This document shows, piece by piece, positions 17,625-30,053 of a DNA stretch of 64,000 nt. A program made the translations under genes and the position numbers. The notes beneath the pieces were generated by a model. It was not told where the DNA came from. It was given only the letters and a program-made list of their open reading frames with translations, and searched no databases. The first letter of the stretch is position 1. Every line of letters begins with the position of its first letter. The stretch comes from Chrysomallon squamiferum. Its lineage: Eukaryota > Mollusca > Gastropoda > Neomphalida > Peltospiridae. Location of the stretch: the NCBI GenBank assembly GCA_012295275.1, contig CM022666.1, positions 9,543,423 to 9,607,422 on the forward strand, in the 5' to 3' direction.

Positions 17625-17883
17625 GGTGTCTTCCCATCTGGTAGAATTCCCAGTTCGTATGACTCCCATTTCGTAAAAAAAACTCATCTACCGCAATACT
17701 TGATAACCTCTGTATATAATGAACTTGGCCTGTACATACATCTGGTTTCTTTCTAGCATTCAGAGGCGGAGCGCATTGTTCCTAAATCAATTATGTAACA
17801 TCAACCGAAAGCAGAATAAGCGTTCACTTTTGTTGTAGATTTTTCATTTTTCATTATTATCATCATGATCTTTCTCCTCCTCA

Positions 17884-17954
17884 TTATCATCATCATAATC
17901 ATTATATCAACATTATTATTATTATAATATTATTACTATTATTACTATTGTTGA

Positions 17955-18008
<54 letters not shown>

Positions 18009-18096
18009 CATTATTATTCGTATTCTTATTCTTATTCGTATTATTATTATCATTATTATTATTATTATTACTATTATTATTATTATTATTATTATT
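17884..18096. repeat. (TTA)n/(ATC)n microsatellite inside copy A
   Basis: Trinucleotide runs that give artefactual poly-Leu and poly-Asn frames on the two strands. The equivalent place in copy B (about 29910-30050) carries a differently sized run, so the tract has changed independently in each copy. Confidence 0.9.
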
Positions 18097-18721
18097 TAAG
18101 ATGATCATTCTAATTCATAAACATTTCCTTTCCATTACAAAACAACCGACCAATAATAAACAATTTTACATCAATTTCATCTATCTATTAAAAAAGAAAA
18201 AAAGAAAAGAAAAAAGCGGCACGATGTTTTTTTTTTTTTTTTTTTGTTAATTCTCATGGCTTGCTTCTGTAAAAGAAAAAGACAAAAATATTATAAATAT
18301 CTAATTTTATTCAGCAATATAATTTAAAAAAAAAACATATTTTACATTCGAGTAATCCATTTATATTCAGTAAATTATGTGAACGTTACATTTATCATTA
18401 ACTGTTCGAATTAAACCATATTCAGCTTAAACATGCTCAAGTCATATGTTACTCAGCATATTTACGTTATGCACACATACATATTCACATTGTGCACATA
18501 TTATACAATATATGTGACATAGTATATTAATAGTATGTACACTAAAGATATTATGACCTGCAAATACTTTGGCTACGACTGAAAAAGTTTATACGAAGGA
18601 CCAAATCATTGGGAATACTTTTAGATGAATACCTTCTTTTTTAATTATTTACATTCACTACATTCGATACATAGATTATTTCGATATTTGTCATATTTGC
18701 GATATCCATACTACAATAATA

Positions 18722-19397
18722 CCTCAGATTAAAGATGTAGTTGGTTCCAAATTTCCGATAGTTAAGTGAGGTATCGTTAAGCGGGAGACAAATTTACTAG
18801 AATTAAGGTTAAAAACAGTGGTTACTTTCTCGCTGATGAAATTTGACATAAAATAAAAAGGTGAAATAAGGAGAAATAAAACGGCTGTTTAGACATAAAT
18901 GATATTATAGATATTATGTAAACTGTAAATCATTTACAAATCAATTTATACAAATACATTAAGAAATAATTATATGCCGCTCATTATGGGTTAATTTTTG
19001 TTAGTTTTGGTTTCATTTACGATCATGTATTTTGTTTCTAAAGTTATTGTATTCCGTTTCTTTTTATCATCAGCATTTGCCGGTATACTGTTATTCGTTT
19101 TGACATATTGGAAGGGTAAATTACAAACGAGTTTAAGTCTAAATCGAAGCAGAAGAGAAAAGAGAATCAGAATATTAGACTGAGAGAAGCGCGTGAATGA
19201 ACGAAAAACGAACGAAAACGGACTTAAAAACATGCATTGTATCCATTTCTATCATTTATTTCGAGCAATTAACTATTAAATTTCTATTTATATAATTTGC
19301 AAAGTAAAAAGATCGTTAAAGCGGGATATCATTAAGCGAGATATTAATAATAATCGCTTTCCAAATAATCTGGAACAGTTCATTATAATGACTGAGG
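18722..19397. mobile_element. Nested pogo/Tigger-like miniature element (copy A)
   Basis: CCTCAG at the left and CTGAGG at the right are both flanked by TA, and the inverted ends extend imperfectly for about 27 bp (to GGTTCC / GGAAC). Internal phrases such as GTTAAGTGAGGTATCGTTAA resemble sub-terminal motifs of pogo/Tigger elements. It has no coding capacity. The same insertion exists at the same relative place in copy B, so it entered the larger element before the two copies separated. Confidence 0.55.
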
Positions 19398-19450
19398 TAA
19401 AACCAAGCATGTAAATAAGACCACTGAACCACATTTAGCCTTCCGACGTA

Positions 19451-19743
19451 CCGGACCAATTATCCAGACTCCTTGGGTCCTGAGGCATTCCGGATCTCTG
19501 AATTTTCCGGTTTTCTGGTACCAAGGCATCTAAATACGTAAATAATTTGGCATAAACATTTTAAAATTAAAAACATAAAGAAAATTAACGTTACACAACT
19601 GTGGCGACTCGACACATAAGCAATGCGGCGAGTGAATGAACGCCACGCAGCTTGAAAGAGTAGTACCGGTCTCGCGCGAACTATGAAAATATTTCCGGTT
19701 TTCTGGTCTTTCCTGATTTCAGGACGCCGGATAACTGGTCCGG
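19451..19743. mobile_element. 293-bp TA-flanked miniature inverted-repeat element
   Basis: The ends CCGGACCAATTATCCAG and, inverted, CCGGACCAGTTATCCGG are each flanked by TA. A second inverted motif (CCGGTTTTCTGG) lies further in. Size, TA target and GGATAA-type termini suggest a pogo or other Tc1/mariner-type non-autonomous element. It sits at the broken right end of copy A. Confidence 0.7.
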
Positions 19744-19774
19744 TACCTGTATTGTAATATTATTTCACATATTT

Positions 19775-19810
<36 letters not shown>

Positions 19811-19966
19811 GCTGTGTGCACGCGCATGCCTACTATACAAGTTACAGTCGTCTGTCATCTATCAACTTTGTCAACAATTCACCAAATGTTTTACTTACTT
19901 ACATAAACGAACATTAATTACTAAAATCAAACACAAGCTATATCTGTGACACTCTTTCTTTTAAAA

Positions 19967-20131
19967 CAGGGGTTGGCCATCCCTGGCCCGCGAGGGATTT
20001 GAGTCCGGCCCGCCAAGTGGACACTTGCACACCAATTATTACATTAACTTCGTTGTTTTTTCTTTAAACCTCCAGACCAAAGCAACCATGCTTCCTAGTA
20101 TCCCTTTTTTAGTGCTCAATATTGAGAGATC

Positions 20132-20194
<63 letters not shown>

Positions 20195-20273
20195 TACATT
20201 TGATATCTTGGCCTTCTTCCAAAACTCTGCACAGCTGTCTGACCCACTCTCTCCAAAATGTTGACGGCCCCTG
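19967..20273. mobile_element. hAT-type miniature element carrying a (GT)n tract
   Basis: The left end CAGGGGTTGGCCATCC and the right end GACGGCCCCTG are a typical hAT terminal pair. The flanks TTTTAAAA and TTTTTAAA look like a slightly mutated 8-bp target duplication. The interior is short, non-coding and includes a (GT)n run of about 60 bp (20132-20193). It is comparable in style to Charlie-type non-autonomous hAT elements of animals. Confidence 0.7.
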
Positions 20274-20417
20274 TTTTTAAAAAAAAATTAACGTTACCCA
20301 GATTATAATTAATGATAACAAAAATGTATTTTATGTAACAACGTAATCTTTCATACATTAATGTTGTTATCGTCTTACCCACAATACATATGTATGTTCC
20401 TATCATCTTGTTTTCGA

Positions 20418-20540
<123 letters not shown>

Positions 20541-21344
20541 TTAAGAAAAAAAAAGAAAGAAAAGGTGAAGAAGAAAACGACAACAACAACAACAATAATT
20601 TGGTAGCTAAACAATAATATAAAGTATTATGTATGTATTTGTTGAAAAAGTAAATCGGTTTTTAATAATAATAATAATAATATTATGTACATTATGCTTA
20701 TCATTTTAAGTGTTTTTTTATTCTTTATTTTTTCTTATTATTATTTACTTTTTCCTTTTTGTTTCATTAACATTTTTTTTTTTTTTTTTTTTTAACTACG
20801 TAGATTCTACGTAATTTGTATATCTTTTCGCAGACGTGCACGTTCTATTTCGTTAATATATAAAACGTCATCAACAATGTACTTTTATGACCGAAGCGAA
20901 ACAAGAAAATGCATATAGATATTACAAAACTGATCCAGTCCTATTGTAATGGATGGCTGCTTACCACTTACGGGATTTTCCTATACTTTGAAACAGGATT
21001 GGGTTATTTATTTTATTTACAAATGTTTTTTTACTGAATCATGTACTTTATATATAGAAGAAAATCTTGGGTTGTCACATGTTGTTTTGGCTGAGTAGAA
21101 AGCAAAGAGCGTATGTTTTTAAACAAAATCATCTGAAATGAAATACTAAAGAATCAGAAAATTGACAGACATCCCAAAAAAGAAATAAGAAATTAGAAAA
21201 GGAATTTGTTTATAGAAAATGAATTCGTTGGAATAGATACAAAAAGGTTTATTCTGTGACAGAATGACAGAAGTTAACAACTGTTATGATTCAGTATTTT
21301 TTATTACTAAAAAGTGAAAGTGAATTTCAGTATTACCAAAAAAC
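20541..21344. other. Upstream region of the class C receptor gene
   Basis: AT-rich non-coding DNA with a poly-T run at about 20773-20792. It must contain the promoter of the receptor gene unless an untranslated exon lies further out. No core element is assignable. Confidence 0.4.
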
Positions 21345-22678
21345 ATGAAAAACACTTATCACATATATGGACTGATTATTTCGCTGTTACTAGATTTCTT
21401 TCCAACTGTCAACTTGAAATTGTATATTCCTGGTCTTCCATCAAAAAGATATATACATCTAAGGGACATAAATCTTGGTATTGTTTTACCTCTCCATCAA
21501 TACAGTGCTGATAAAACATGCAGCGACTCGCTTAACAGTCCTATTATGCTACAGTACTCTGAGGCCATGATCTATGCCATAGAACGTGTTAACAACGACA
21601 AGAGCATCCTTCCCAACGTTTCTCTGGGTTTTGTCATTCTTGACGGCTGTATGAAGGAATCCACAACTGCTGTACAGGTTATCTCTTTTATACCCGACAC
21701 TGGAGACTACGTTTGTAAAAGGAAATGTCCCACCGAGGGCGTCATTGAATCATACGATGTGGTCGGCGTCATCGGACCAATAACAAGCTCTTCGTCGATA
21801 GCAGCAGCTACAATACTTGGTCCTGCTCAAATTCCTCAGGTTTGTTTGAAATATCAAAAACACGAATTTGTATCTATCTATCTATATATATATATATATA
21901 TACATACACACACAGATAACAATCCCTCATATATACAGGGTTCCCCAAAAGTAACCGAACCGCAAACATAAATAAAATTAGATATTAAAAATAACAAATT
22001 TAACTCCATCTTTTTTGTCATATTATGTTATCTTTTGTACTATTCATTTGCTTCTGTCAGTAGTAGTCTTTGGAATGATTTTTTTTACCTGATTGTAGTG
22101 TTCTTCGTGATCGAGACTTCTGTTTTAGCGCGCGCTACTGGACTCTCCATGGTTTGACTTGAAATGGTACCCTCACTTTTAAAAATGCAGCGAAGAACTT
22201 TAGATTTAAACGAACGTATCTTCGTTATTAAGAATTACTATTCAATGACTAGCTACAAGCATGTTGAAGAAACATGGGAAGTAAACTTTCGAACACCTGT
22301 ACCGAGTAAATCGACAATGTTCAATCTTGTATCCAAATTTGAAGTAACTGGAAGTAACTGCCAAAAGTATGTCGAAGTGTTGTCAAAAGCTGTCGTGATT
22401 GTATTAAAGTTCAAGGTAGACATTTTTAACATTTGTAAATACTAAATATACAAAATAAATTTGTTGTTTTTAATATCTAATTTTGTTTAAGTTTGCGGTT
22501 CGGTTACTTTTGGGACACCCTGTATATATATTGTTTTCAGTTCCATCAGATCATTTCACTAAGCCTCATCTTACATCATACATATATTTATATGCGTCGT
22601 ATTTATATGTGTTTGTATTTTGTATGTATGTGCTTTTGAATGATGTAAAATGATGTAAAATGATCTGATGGAACTGAA

Positions 22679-22745
<67 letters not shown>

Positions 22746-23145
22746 GGATTGTTATCTGTGTGACTGCGGTGAAAGACAGTTCAAGAGGGAGAGAAAAAAT
22801 CTGGCAAGCGAGAAAGATGTTTGGGCCAGTTTTCTGGAATATAACTACGATATTATTATCTATTATATTGCACATACCTGTCTATCATGTTATATAAGAA
22901 GGCAGAGAAATTAAAGATGTAATCGAAATCAAACTTGTGTAGTTTCTGTGTGAGGGTGCTTTATGCACCCGGCCACACACACACCTATATATATATATAT
23001 ATGATTTTATTTATATGCGTCGTATTTATATGTGTTTGTATTTTGTCTGTATGTGCTTTTGAATGATTATATGATGTAAGATGAGGCTCTGTGAAATGAT
23101 CTGATGGAACAGAAAACAAATGTTTTTATATAATCATATTTTGTA

Positions 23146-23217
<72 letters not shown>

Positions 23218-25411
23218 CAAATATAATGATATGATACACTATGTTTCTTTCTTGTTTCAGATAAGTTTTTCATCAACAAGTGATGAACTGAGTAATAAAT
23301 TGTTATATCCTTACTTCCTGAGAGTTGTCCCCTCCGACGAGATTCAAACGGCGGCCATGGTTGCTCTTATTCAGTATTACGGCTGGAACTATATTTCTGT
23401 GGTATACTCTGCCGGAAGTTACGGCGAGCTGGGATACAGAAATCTAAAACGTCATGCTAGAGATAAGGGAATTTGTATCGCGTCCGCTCAAAAAGTTGAC
23501 AGGAGAGTAAAAGATGACCGCTACAATGAAGTCGTCGAAACAATTGTTGAACACATCAAAGCCAGAGTTGTCGTCGTATTTGGTATGGATGATCTTGCTA
23601 GAGGTTTTTTCGCGGCAATAAAACGTCTAAAACAGGATGGACAATTTATATGGATCGGCAGCGATGGCTGGGGGACTAGACTAGTTGACCTAGGTGACCT
23701 AAAGCACGTTGCCCTCGGTGCTTTCACCTTTGACTTTCATTCAAAGACAAATCCTGATTTCGAATCATGGTTTAAAGCCAAACGTCCACTGAAAGAGAAA
23801 AGTCCATGGTTTAAAGAGTTCTGGGAAAAACATTTTAAATGTTCTTTTTCTTCCACCCCTCCCACATGTAAGGACACCGACTTTCTTACGCTTGTCGATG
23901 ATTTCAAACCCGACTCCTCGGTTACAAAAAGCATGGACGCTGTGTACACTTTTGCAAATGCTTTAGACAGACTTGTGAAAGACCGCTGTTTGAACACTTC
24001 TGTGTCTAATATACGCCGCTGCATTGAAGGGTCACAACTTTTGGAATATCTCAAGTCAACAAGTTTTCAAACAGCTAACGGTTATATATCTTTCGACAAG
24101 AGTGGTAACCTTCTGGGAAAACACATCATAGAACAGTTGGTTAGAGACAGTCCTAACATGAAGAGAATAATTGGTGTTTACGATTCCAAATCAATGTTGA
24201 TTACCGTCTTTAAAAACGCTACCTGGCAGTATTTCGGATGGAGAAAAGATTCTGATGGCATACCAGAAATCGTTTGCAGCAGACCGTGTAATGCTGGAGA
24301 GTTCCGTATTCCGAAGCGGTTGAGCTGCTGTTGGTCGTGCAGATCATGTCGTCCAAACGAGATCATCACCAGTAACGGCACTGACTGCGCTAGCTGTGAA
24401 ACGTTTTACTGGCCTGATGAGGTATCTAACTATACGAGGTGTTCCAGGATTCCCGCCACGTACCTCCTCATGTCGGATGCGCTGGCAGCGTTTCTGATCT
24501 TTGTATCTATTGTTGGAATGATTGTGACAGTTGTTGTGTTGGCTTTTTATGTGAAACACAACTCTACCAAATGTATCAAGGCTTCCAGCAGAGAACTCAG
24601 TTACTTGATGCTTGTTGGAATATTTGTTGGTTATATGACCGCTGCAAGACTGATGATGCCGCCTTCTGATATAGCTTGTATGGTCAACCTGTTTTCGTTT
24701 AGTCTCTGCTGTTCCTGGGTATACGCGCCACTAGTTACAAGAACTATTCGGATTTATCGAATCTTTGAGACAGGCAAGACATTTAATCAGAAGCTGGCGT
24801 TCACGAGCTCAAGGAGTCAGTTCATAACTGCCAGTTGTTTAATAGCAGTACAAGTAAGTGATAACTTTTAAAGCATTCAACCATCACTTTATTTTATTTT
24901 ATTTTATTTTATTTTATTTTGTTTAATTTCACAGATTGTTGTAAGTACAGGCGTCTTGATTTCCCGTCGTCCGGTCGCCAGATACGTTATGCCTGTTGCT
25001 ACTGAACCTTACGTTGAGTTCAGTTGTCATCTTGACCTGGTTGGCTGGCTCTCGTTCCTTGTTTACAACATAGTTCTCATTGTCTGCTGTTCGTTTTTTG
25101 CCTTCAAGACTCGGAAGCTTCCGGACAACTTCAACGAGTCTCGATTTATCACTATGTGTGTGTACACGACTCTCATTATATGGATGGCCTTCATCCCTGC
25201 CTATTTCACTGCTGGGCGAGAGTTTCTTAAACCAGTCCTGATGTCCACTGCCTTACTTCTTAATGATACAGTGGCCCTAGTGTTCCTCTACGTACCGAAA
25301 ATTTACGTTACTTTACAAATGCACTGCTGCCAGAACTCATCAGAACATCTCAAAATGAGTTCTAGACAATGTTCCTGCAGTTCTCCGTTAGCCCCAGTAT
25401 CAGTTACTTAA
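21345..25411 (+). CDS. Class C GPCR, metabotropic glutamate / mXR-like, three exons
   Basis: Exons 21345-21839, 23261-24853 and 24935-25411; all joins are phase 0 with GT-AG introns, giving 854 residues, the usual mGluR size. Residues 1-22 form a signal peptide. The Venus-flytrap domain runs to about residue 480, followed by the nine-cysteine domain (CSRPCNAGEF through CASCETFYWP), then seven membrane helices from about TYLLMSDALAAFLIF to the end. The backbone-binding residues of mGluR1 are kept: S149, T171, D191, Y219, D300 and R305 correspond to S165, T188, D208, Y236, D318 and R323. The side-chain contacts R78 and K409 are replaced (Y71, Q424), as in the insect mXR group. The extracellular-loop disulphide cysteines (ACMV, SCHL) are present. 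The cytosolic tail is short, without a Homer PPxxF motif. It is probably a plasma-membrane amino-acid-like ligand receptor. AATAAA lies 57 nt after the stop (25468-25473). Confidence 0.94.
21936..22522. mobile_element. mariner-like element with about 65-bp inverted ends, in receptor intron 1
   Basis: The left end starts CAGGGTTCCCCAAAAGTAAC and the right end, inverted, CAGGGTGTCCCAAAAGTAAC. Both sides are flanked by TA and the similarity continues inward for about 65 bp. TA target duplication and CAGGGTG termini fit the Tc1/mariner superfamily. The element is 587 bp and keeps only an N-terminal helix-turn-helix coding relic; no DDE catalytic domain remains, so it is non-autonomous. Confidence 0.85.
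22164..22445 (+). pseudogene. Truncated transposase N-terminus (DUF4817-type helix-turn-helix)
   Basis: A 93-codon frame inside the mariner-like element. Residues about 10-66 (LDLNERIFVIKNYYSM, VNFRTPVPSKSTMFNLVSKF) match the pattern of the HTH domain found in many invertebrate mariner-type elements: an 'ERIxxI' helix, then 'xxFPxxxxPSxxTIxxLVxKFxxTGS'. After GSNC the frame runs on only to the inverted end, so catalytic parts were deleted. It cannot make an active enzyme. Confidence 0.65.
22523..23220. repeat. Inverted and direct repeat cluster with (AT)n and (TAC)n tracts
   Basis: Segment 22537-22578 (CAGTTCCATCAGATCATTTC onward) recurs inverted at about 22640-22685 and again at about 23070-23110. 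Segment 22588-22650 recurs directly at about 23009-23070. The motif CAGATAACAATCCCTCATAT at 21915 recurs inverted at 22741-22760. Microsatellites (AT)n at 22683-22741 and (TAC)n(TAA)n at 23148-23215 are embedded. The arrangement is foldback-like. Confidence 0.75.
24880..24921. repeat. (ATTTT)n in receptor intron 2
   Basis: A pentanucleotide run fills most of the 81-bp intron just before the exon 3 acceptor (24933-24934). Confidence 0.85.
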
Positions 25412-25969
25412 TCCTGGTTTAACCCCACTACAAAACTCTGTCATTTTATTTATTCTGATATCTAAATAATAAATGTATTAGTGATCATATTTCAAGAAAT
25501 CTTGGAATGTAAGAGTAATAATATATGTCCAAATCACCATAATAAATCTTTGGTGAATCATTTTCTGTATCACACACGCACGCATGCACGCACCCATACA
25601 CGCACAAATACAGAAGCATACATACTTTTTCTCACAAAATATCTTCGGGATTCACAGTACTATTACTACTTACTTATGTTAATGTTGCCACTATCACTAT
25701 ATCCATTTCATGTACTTCTACTGCTGCTGCTATTATTTCTACTATTACTGCTACTGCTGCAGCTTATTAACTTTATTATTATTATTGTTGTTATTATTAT
25801 TATTATTATTGTTATTGTTGTTACAGATAACTAAATGTTAATTTTCTATTGAAACTGTACAATAATACTATGTTTTGTGTGAATATTTCTAAAATGAAAT
25901 TTTTTTTCATCTTTTTATGTACCTCTTTTTATAAGTAGTTGTTAGACTGATAGTAATAAATTATTGCAA

Positions 25970-26044
<75 letters not shown>

Positions 26045-29000
26045 AACCTCAGCTTATTTTTATTATTTTGTATTATTTATTTTTTTAATTTCTATTATGA
26101 ATGAAACTTATTAGTTTTTCTTTTTTTTTTCTTTTTTTTTTTTCTAACTCTCCGAGAAAGGCGGCGTTATCGATGTTTATGTATAGTTTAATATATTAGA
26201 AATCCCAAGGTGAAAGATAGAAACAAAATGAAGCAGGGAATACACAAATTAAATAACAGATATTAAAATATGTCTTATATTTAGATTTAATTAAAATGCA
26301 CAGAATAGTGTAGTCAGTATTGTCTTGATAAATTAATTAAGGAAATACACAAAGCTTGTATCTAATTATCATGAGTAATAGATATTTATTTTATTTTACT
26401 TTAAATTTTTTATTTTTTTATTTTTTCAAAACTAAAAATCATGAATTTTTGTTCTTCGCTGAATTAGTGTTTTCTTACGCAAGTTATTTCAAGAAATAGC
26501 TGAATTACAATGAAACAAAATTAAGGTGTTATTTTTCTGTCGCTAACTTAATTTTGATTTCATTCTCCGTCATGTGTTAAATCAAATACATTCGTCTTGA
26601 CCTAACATGCAGTGAATGTGTTATTGCAAAACGCAGTAAACTTATCTGTAAATGGACTATACGACCACAGCATAATACAGAGAATACTCATTTTAAAAAT
26701 GACTTTTATCACACATAAATAATATTTACAGAATCATATAATGAAAACAAAAAACAACAACAAATTTCATTCTTTGTCACTGAAATCAGTTCAATCCCTG
26801 TTTTGAAGTTCACATATTTGACATTCCTAAGACATGAAAACCAGTTTCTTTCTTTCATAATTTTATTATTTTTAATGCTTCAAATTAAGTAACGTATGAA
26901 AAATAATGTAATATGTTTAACGAATTTGATATATTAAAAACCGAATCAATTTTGAAGAGATATGCACGTTGTTAATGTGATTATTTATTTTAAAATACAG
27001 TTAAACCACAATATAATTAATAAAAAGATCAGAAAGAAAACAAAACAAGTGTATGTGGATGTGTGTGTATGTGCGTGTGTGTGTGAGAGAGAGAGTTTTG
27101 AAAGATTCTTCTTAGAATAACAGCGCAAATGAATTTTTTAAATCTTTGTTTTATATATTGTTTCAACTATATAAATCTCGTTTGATCGCAAGAAAAGTTA
27201 TAATTTCTCGATTCTATCTTTCTTCATGTTTAATCGATGTATGACTATACTTATATCATAGAAGAAATCATCGTCATGGTTACATCAAAAACAGATATTC
27301 GCCTGTTAAACTAGAGAACAAAACAGCCAAGAGTTCAAAGTCTGTTTAATAACCAGAAAAGGAGAAATCAACAAATTAAATTTTTAATATTAGTATCTGT
27401 TTGTTTGTTTATTTATTTATGTGTGTTTGTTTAAATGTACCTATTTATGGATTTATTTATGTGTATGCATTAGTTAATTAATTAACTAAGTAATTTATTG
27501 TTTATTTGTTTGTGGCGGCACAAAATTTTTAAGTCACATGCTTAAAAGGAACGGGCAGAGATTAAACAAAAGAAAAGCATTTTAATATTAATCCTTTGAT
27601 ATTTTAAATGATATGTAAAAGTAAATAAATAAATAAATAAATAAAAATAAAATTGAAAGAATAAACAAAAATTTGAAAAGGAGGAAAGAATGAGGAAAAA
27701 AAAGAAAAAAAAAAAAAAAATAAAGTAATGACCTGACTAGAACCAACAACAGTATACCCTACTTGAAATTTTCTCATGCGGCTCTGTCTAGAAGTGACAA
27801 ATTTCACGAGTTTCACAATCCAAATAAGCAGTGGTCATTGGTTATATACAAACACAGGTAATGACAAATGGTTGCCGACACTTGTACTAAAATATCTCTC
27901 TAATTTTCTGTTAAAATATAAGCTAAGAAAACTGCACATAATTGATGGTAAAAAATTAAAAATATATAAAAACATCAATAAAATTATTAAGAAAACTGTA
28001 GTTATTTTAAAAATATTCTCCAGACTTTAATATAGGTTTACTTTTTTAAGTCTTAACACTTTGGAAGGTTGTTACGACCCTCTTAAAAAGACAGTCGTGC
28101 TACGGCGTAGTAATATTACCGCAGTGGTTAAATCAAGCCGTATGAGAAGATCTGAGGTATCTGCAGTGTGGGATTATTTCTACAGGATTGATATAAAAAA
28201 AAAAAAAACGACGAATGACACTTAACCGATTCGAATCTTGAAGCTTTAAAGAAAATAACTGTCAACTTTGTCTTAAAACAACATTGAATTTTTACTTAGG
28301 TAAGATCACGTTCTTCTTCTTATTATTATTATAATTGTTGTTGTTGTAGTTGTAGTAGTTGTAAATGATGATGATTTTAGTTTGTTATTAGCGTAATATT
28401 AATGCAGTTTTGTAGACTTACTCTGATTTCTGTTATATTGTGTTTAGTGATGTAAGAAATGAAAGTCGTTGTTCTTACTGCAAGGTCTACTATTAGAAAT
28501 AAGATATGTTTAATTTATATGCACCTTTCCTTATATATTATATTATTATTACTATGTCTACTAGCAGCAGTGATATTGCTAGTTTTGTTATCTTGCTTCT
28601 CATTCATATTATCGTTATTATTATTGTTATTGTTAAATTTGTTGTTATTATTGTTCTTGTCGTTGCGTCGTCACATTAATACAATTTTGTAAACTGATTT
28701 TTGTAACAATGCTTTTTTTCAAGTCAGAAAATAAAGTGGCTGTTGTTATTCCAAAAACTATAATTAGTAGCAGTAACATATATTTTATATGCGCCTTCCT
28801 ATAAATATATAAATACATATTTCTTTGATAAATCAGTGAAGAGAAAGTCTTATTGTTTCTGTAACAAGGGGCGATCGCACGACTGAAAGTTTTGTCTTCG
28901 ATCTGAGATTCAGCATGCTCTGTATTTGTTCCGTCGTTGTCAAATTGTTGTAACGACAACGAAATGCAAAACAAGAAAGAAAACAAGTTCTCTTTCTTAC

Positions 29001-29440
29001 CTAATGAACGTTCGAAACTTGTTCATTATGGAAATCTTCTTTGATTCATCACATTTTGATAACAGTATAATTCATGGATATAAAAGGAAATATTAATTTG
29101 ATCTTACATACTAGATGAACGAATCATAAATTTCAAGTTTTATAAAATTTATATACTTTAAGAAAATAAGATATAATAAGAGAAACACGTTTCTACAATG
29201 TAGCAATGCTGCATGTATTTTTCAGAATACGATAGTTAATTTTCTGTTTCTTTTCTCATCGTTATCGTTGTTATTGTTATTAGTCCATTTATTTATTTAT
29301 CTTTTATTTTTACTGTTATAGGTATTTATCAATTTAATCAGTGCTAATTATAAATAAACCAGTTTGTTGAGTTTTTAACTACTTCCTCAGTAAATAATAA
29401 TAATAATTAAATCATTATCAACAATGATTTTAATTTTACA
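25412..29440. other. Intergenic AT-rich DNA between receptor and TRIM relic
   Basis: Receptor 3' end, then simple sequence: (TTA)n at about 25768-25812, (GA)n at 25974-26039, poly-T at about 26120-26143 and poly-A at about 27700-27720. Short frames of 60-110 codons here are compositional. I found no coding exon. A patch at 28060-28260 is less AT-rich and contains a sequence resembling a tRNA B box, but it is too weak to call a SINE. Confidence 0.55.
25974..26039. repeat. (GA)n microsatellite
   Basis: Uninterrupted GA dinucleotide run of about 33 units. Confidence 0.98.
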
Positions 29441-29744
29441 GTCGGATCATCTCATTAATAAACATAGACGCTGTTGTACCATTGAAAAAGCGGTTGTACC
29501 ACTTACAGAGAGATACAAGAGCAGTTTGCTACTTGTAGTATATGTAAGGAATCGTTTGATGAGGAAGGTAAATGTCCACGTTTACTGCCGTGTTATCACA
29601 CTTTCTGTACTGCTTGTCTTCATAGAATCTGGAACAATTCACAACATGGACTTACATGTTCTAACTGTAGAAAATCGTGGCCTGTTAACAACTCCATAGA
29701 ACAGTCGTTTGAGCGAAACAGAAGTGTATGTAATTTAGTGGAGT

Positions 29745-29752
29745 ATCTGAAC
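29745..29752. repeat. Target site duplication, left copy (ATCTGAAC)
   Basis: The 8-bp word is identical to 31443-31450 and exactly brackets the inserted element. The length fits hAT, P or Merlin-type integration. Confidence 0.85.
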
Positions 29753-30009
29753 GGTGTCTTCCCATCTGGTATAATTCCCATTTCGTAGAAAAAAATCGTC
29801 TATCGCAATACCTGATTACATCTGTATATAATGAACTTGGCCTGTGCATACAACTGGTTTCTTTCTAACATTCAGAAGCGGAGCGCATTGTTCCTAAATC
29901 GATTATGTAACATTATTATTATAATAGTATTACTATTATTGTTGTTGTTGTTGTTGTTGTTATTATTGTTATTATTATTATTCGTATTCTTCTTCTTCTT
30001 ATTCGTATA

Positions 30010-30053
<44 letters not shown>

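Larger units (their letters stand above)
17625..19448. mobile_element. Copy A of a 1.7-kb non-autonomous DNA transposon (right end lost)
   Basis: This segment is closely similar along its length to 29753-31442. Its left end carries the terminal sequence CATCTGGTAGAATTCCCAG, which is found inverted at the right end of copy B. The right terminus of copy A is missing: sequence collinear with copy B stops at 19448, exactly where another small element (19451-19743) begins, and it does not resume afterwards. An internal simple-sequence block (about 17840-18100, TTA-rich) and a nested 676-bp element are included. No transposase frame is visible, so it must move in trans if it moves at all. Confidence 0.78.

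Noticed and set aside
22603-23279. Minus-strand frames of 70-90 codons in receptor intron 1
   Set aside because: They are driven by (AT)n and (TAC)n(TAA)n tracts and have no recognisable content.
24956-25411. Separate 151-codon gene
   Set aside because: It is the last exon of the class C receptor (TM4 end to C-terminus), joined in phase 0 to 23261-24853.
28060-28260. tRNA-derived SINE or tRNA gene
   Set aside because: There is a partial resemblance to A and B box words (GCAGTGGTTAA, GATTCGAATC), but spacing is wrong for a tRNA and no cloverleaf can be drawn.
29424-29699. 91-codon ATG frame as a gene
   Set aside because: It overlaps the RING-coding frame in another phase; the RING frame has the conserved Cys/His pattern, and this one has nothing recognisable.
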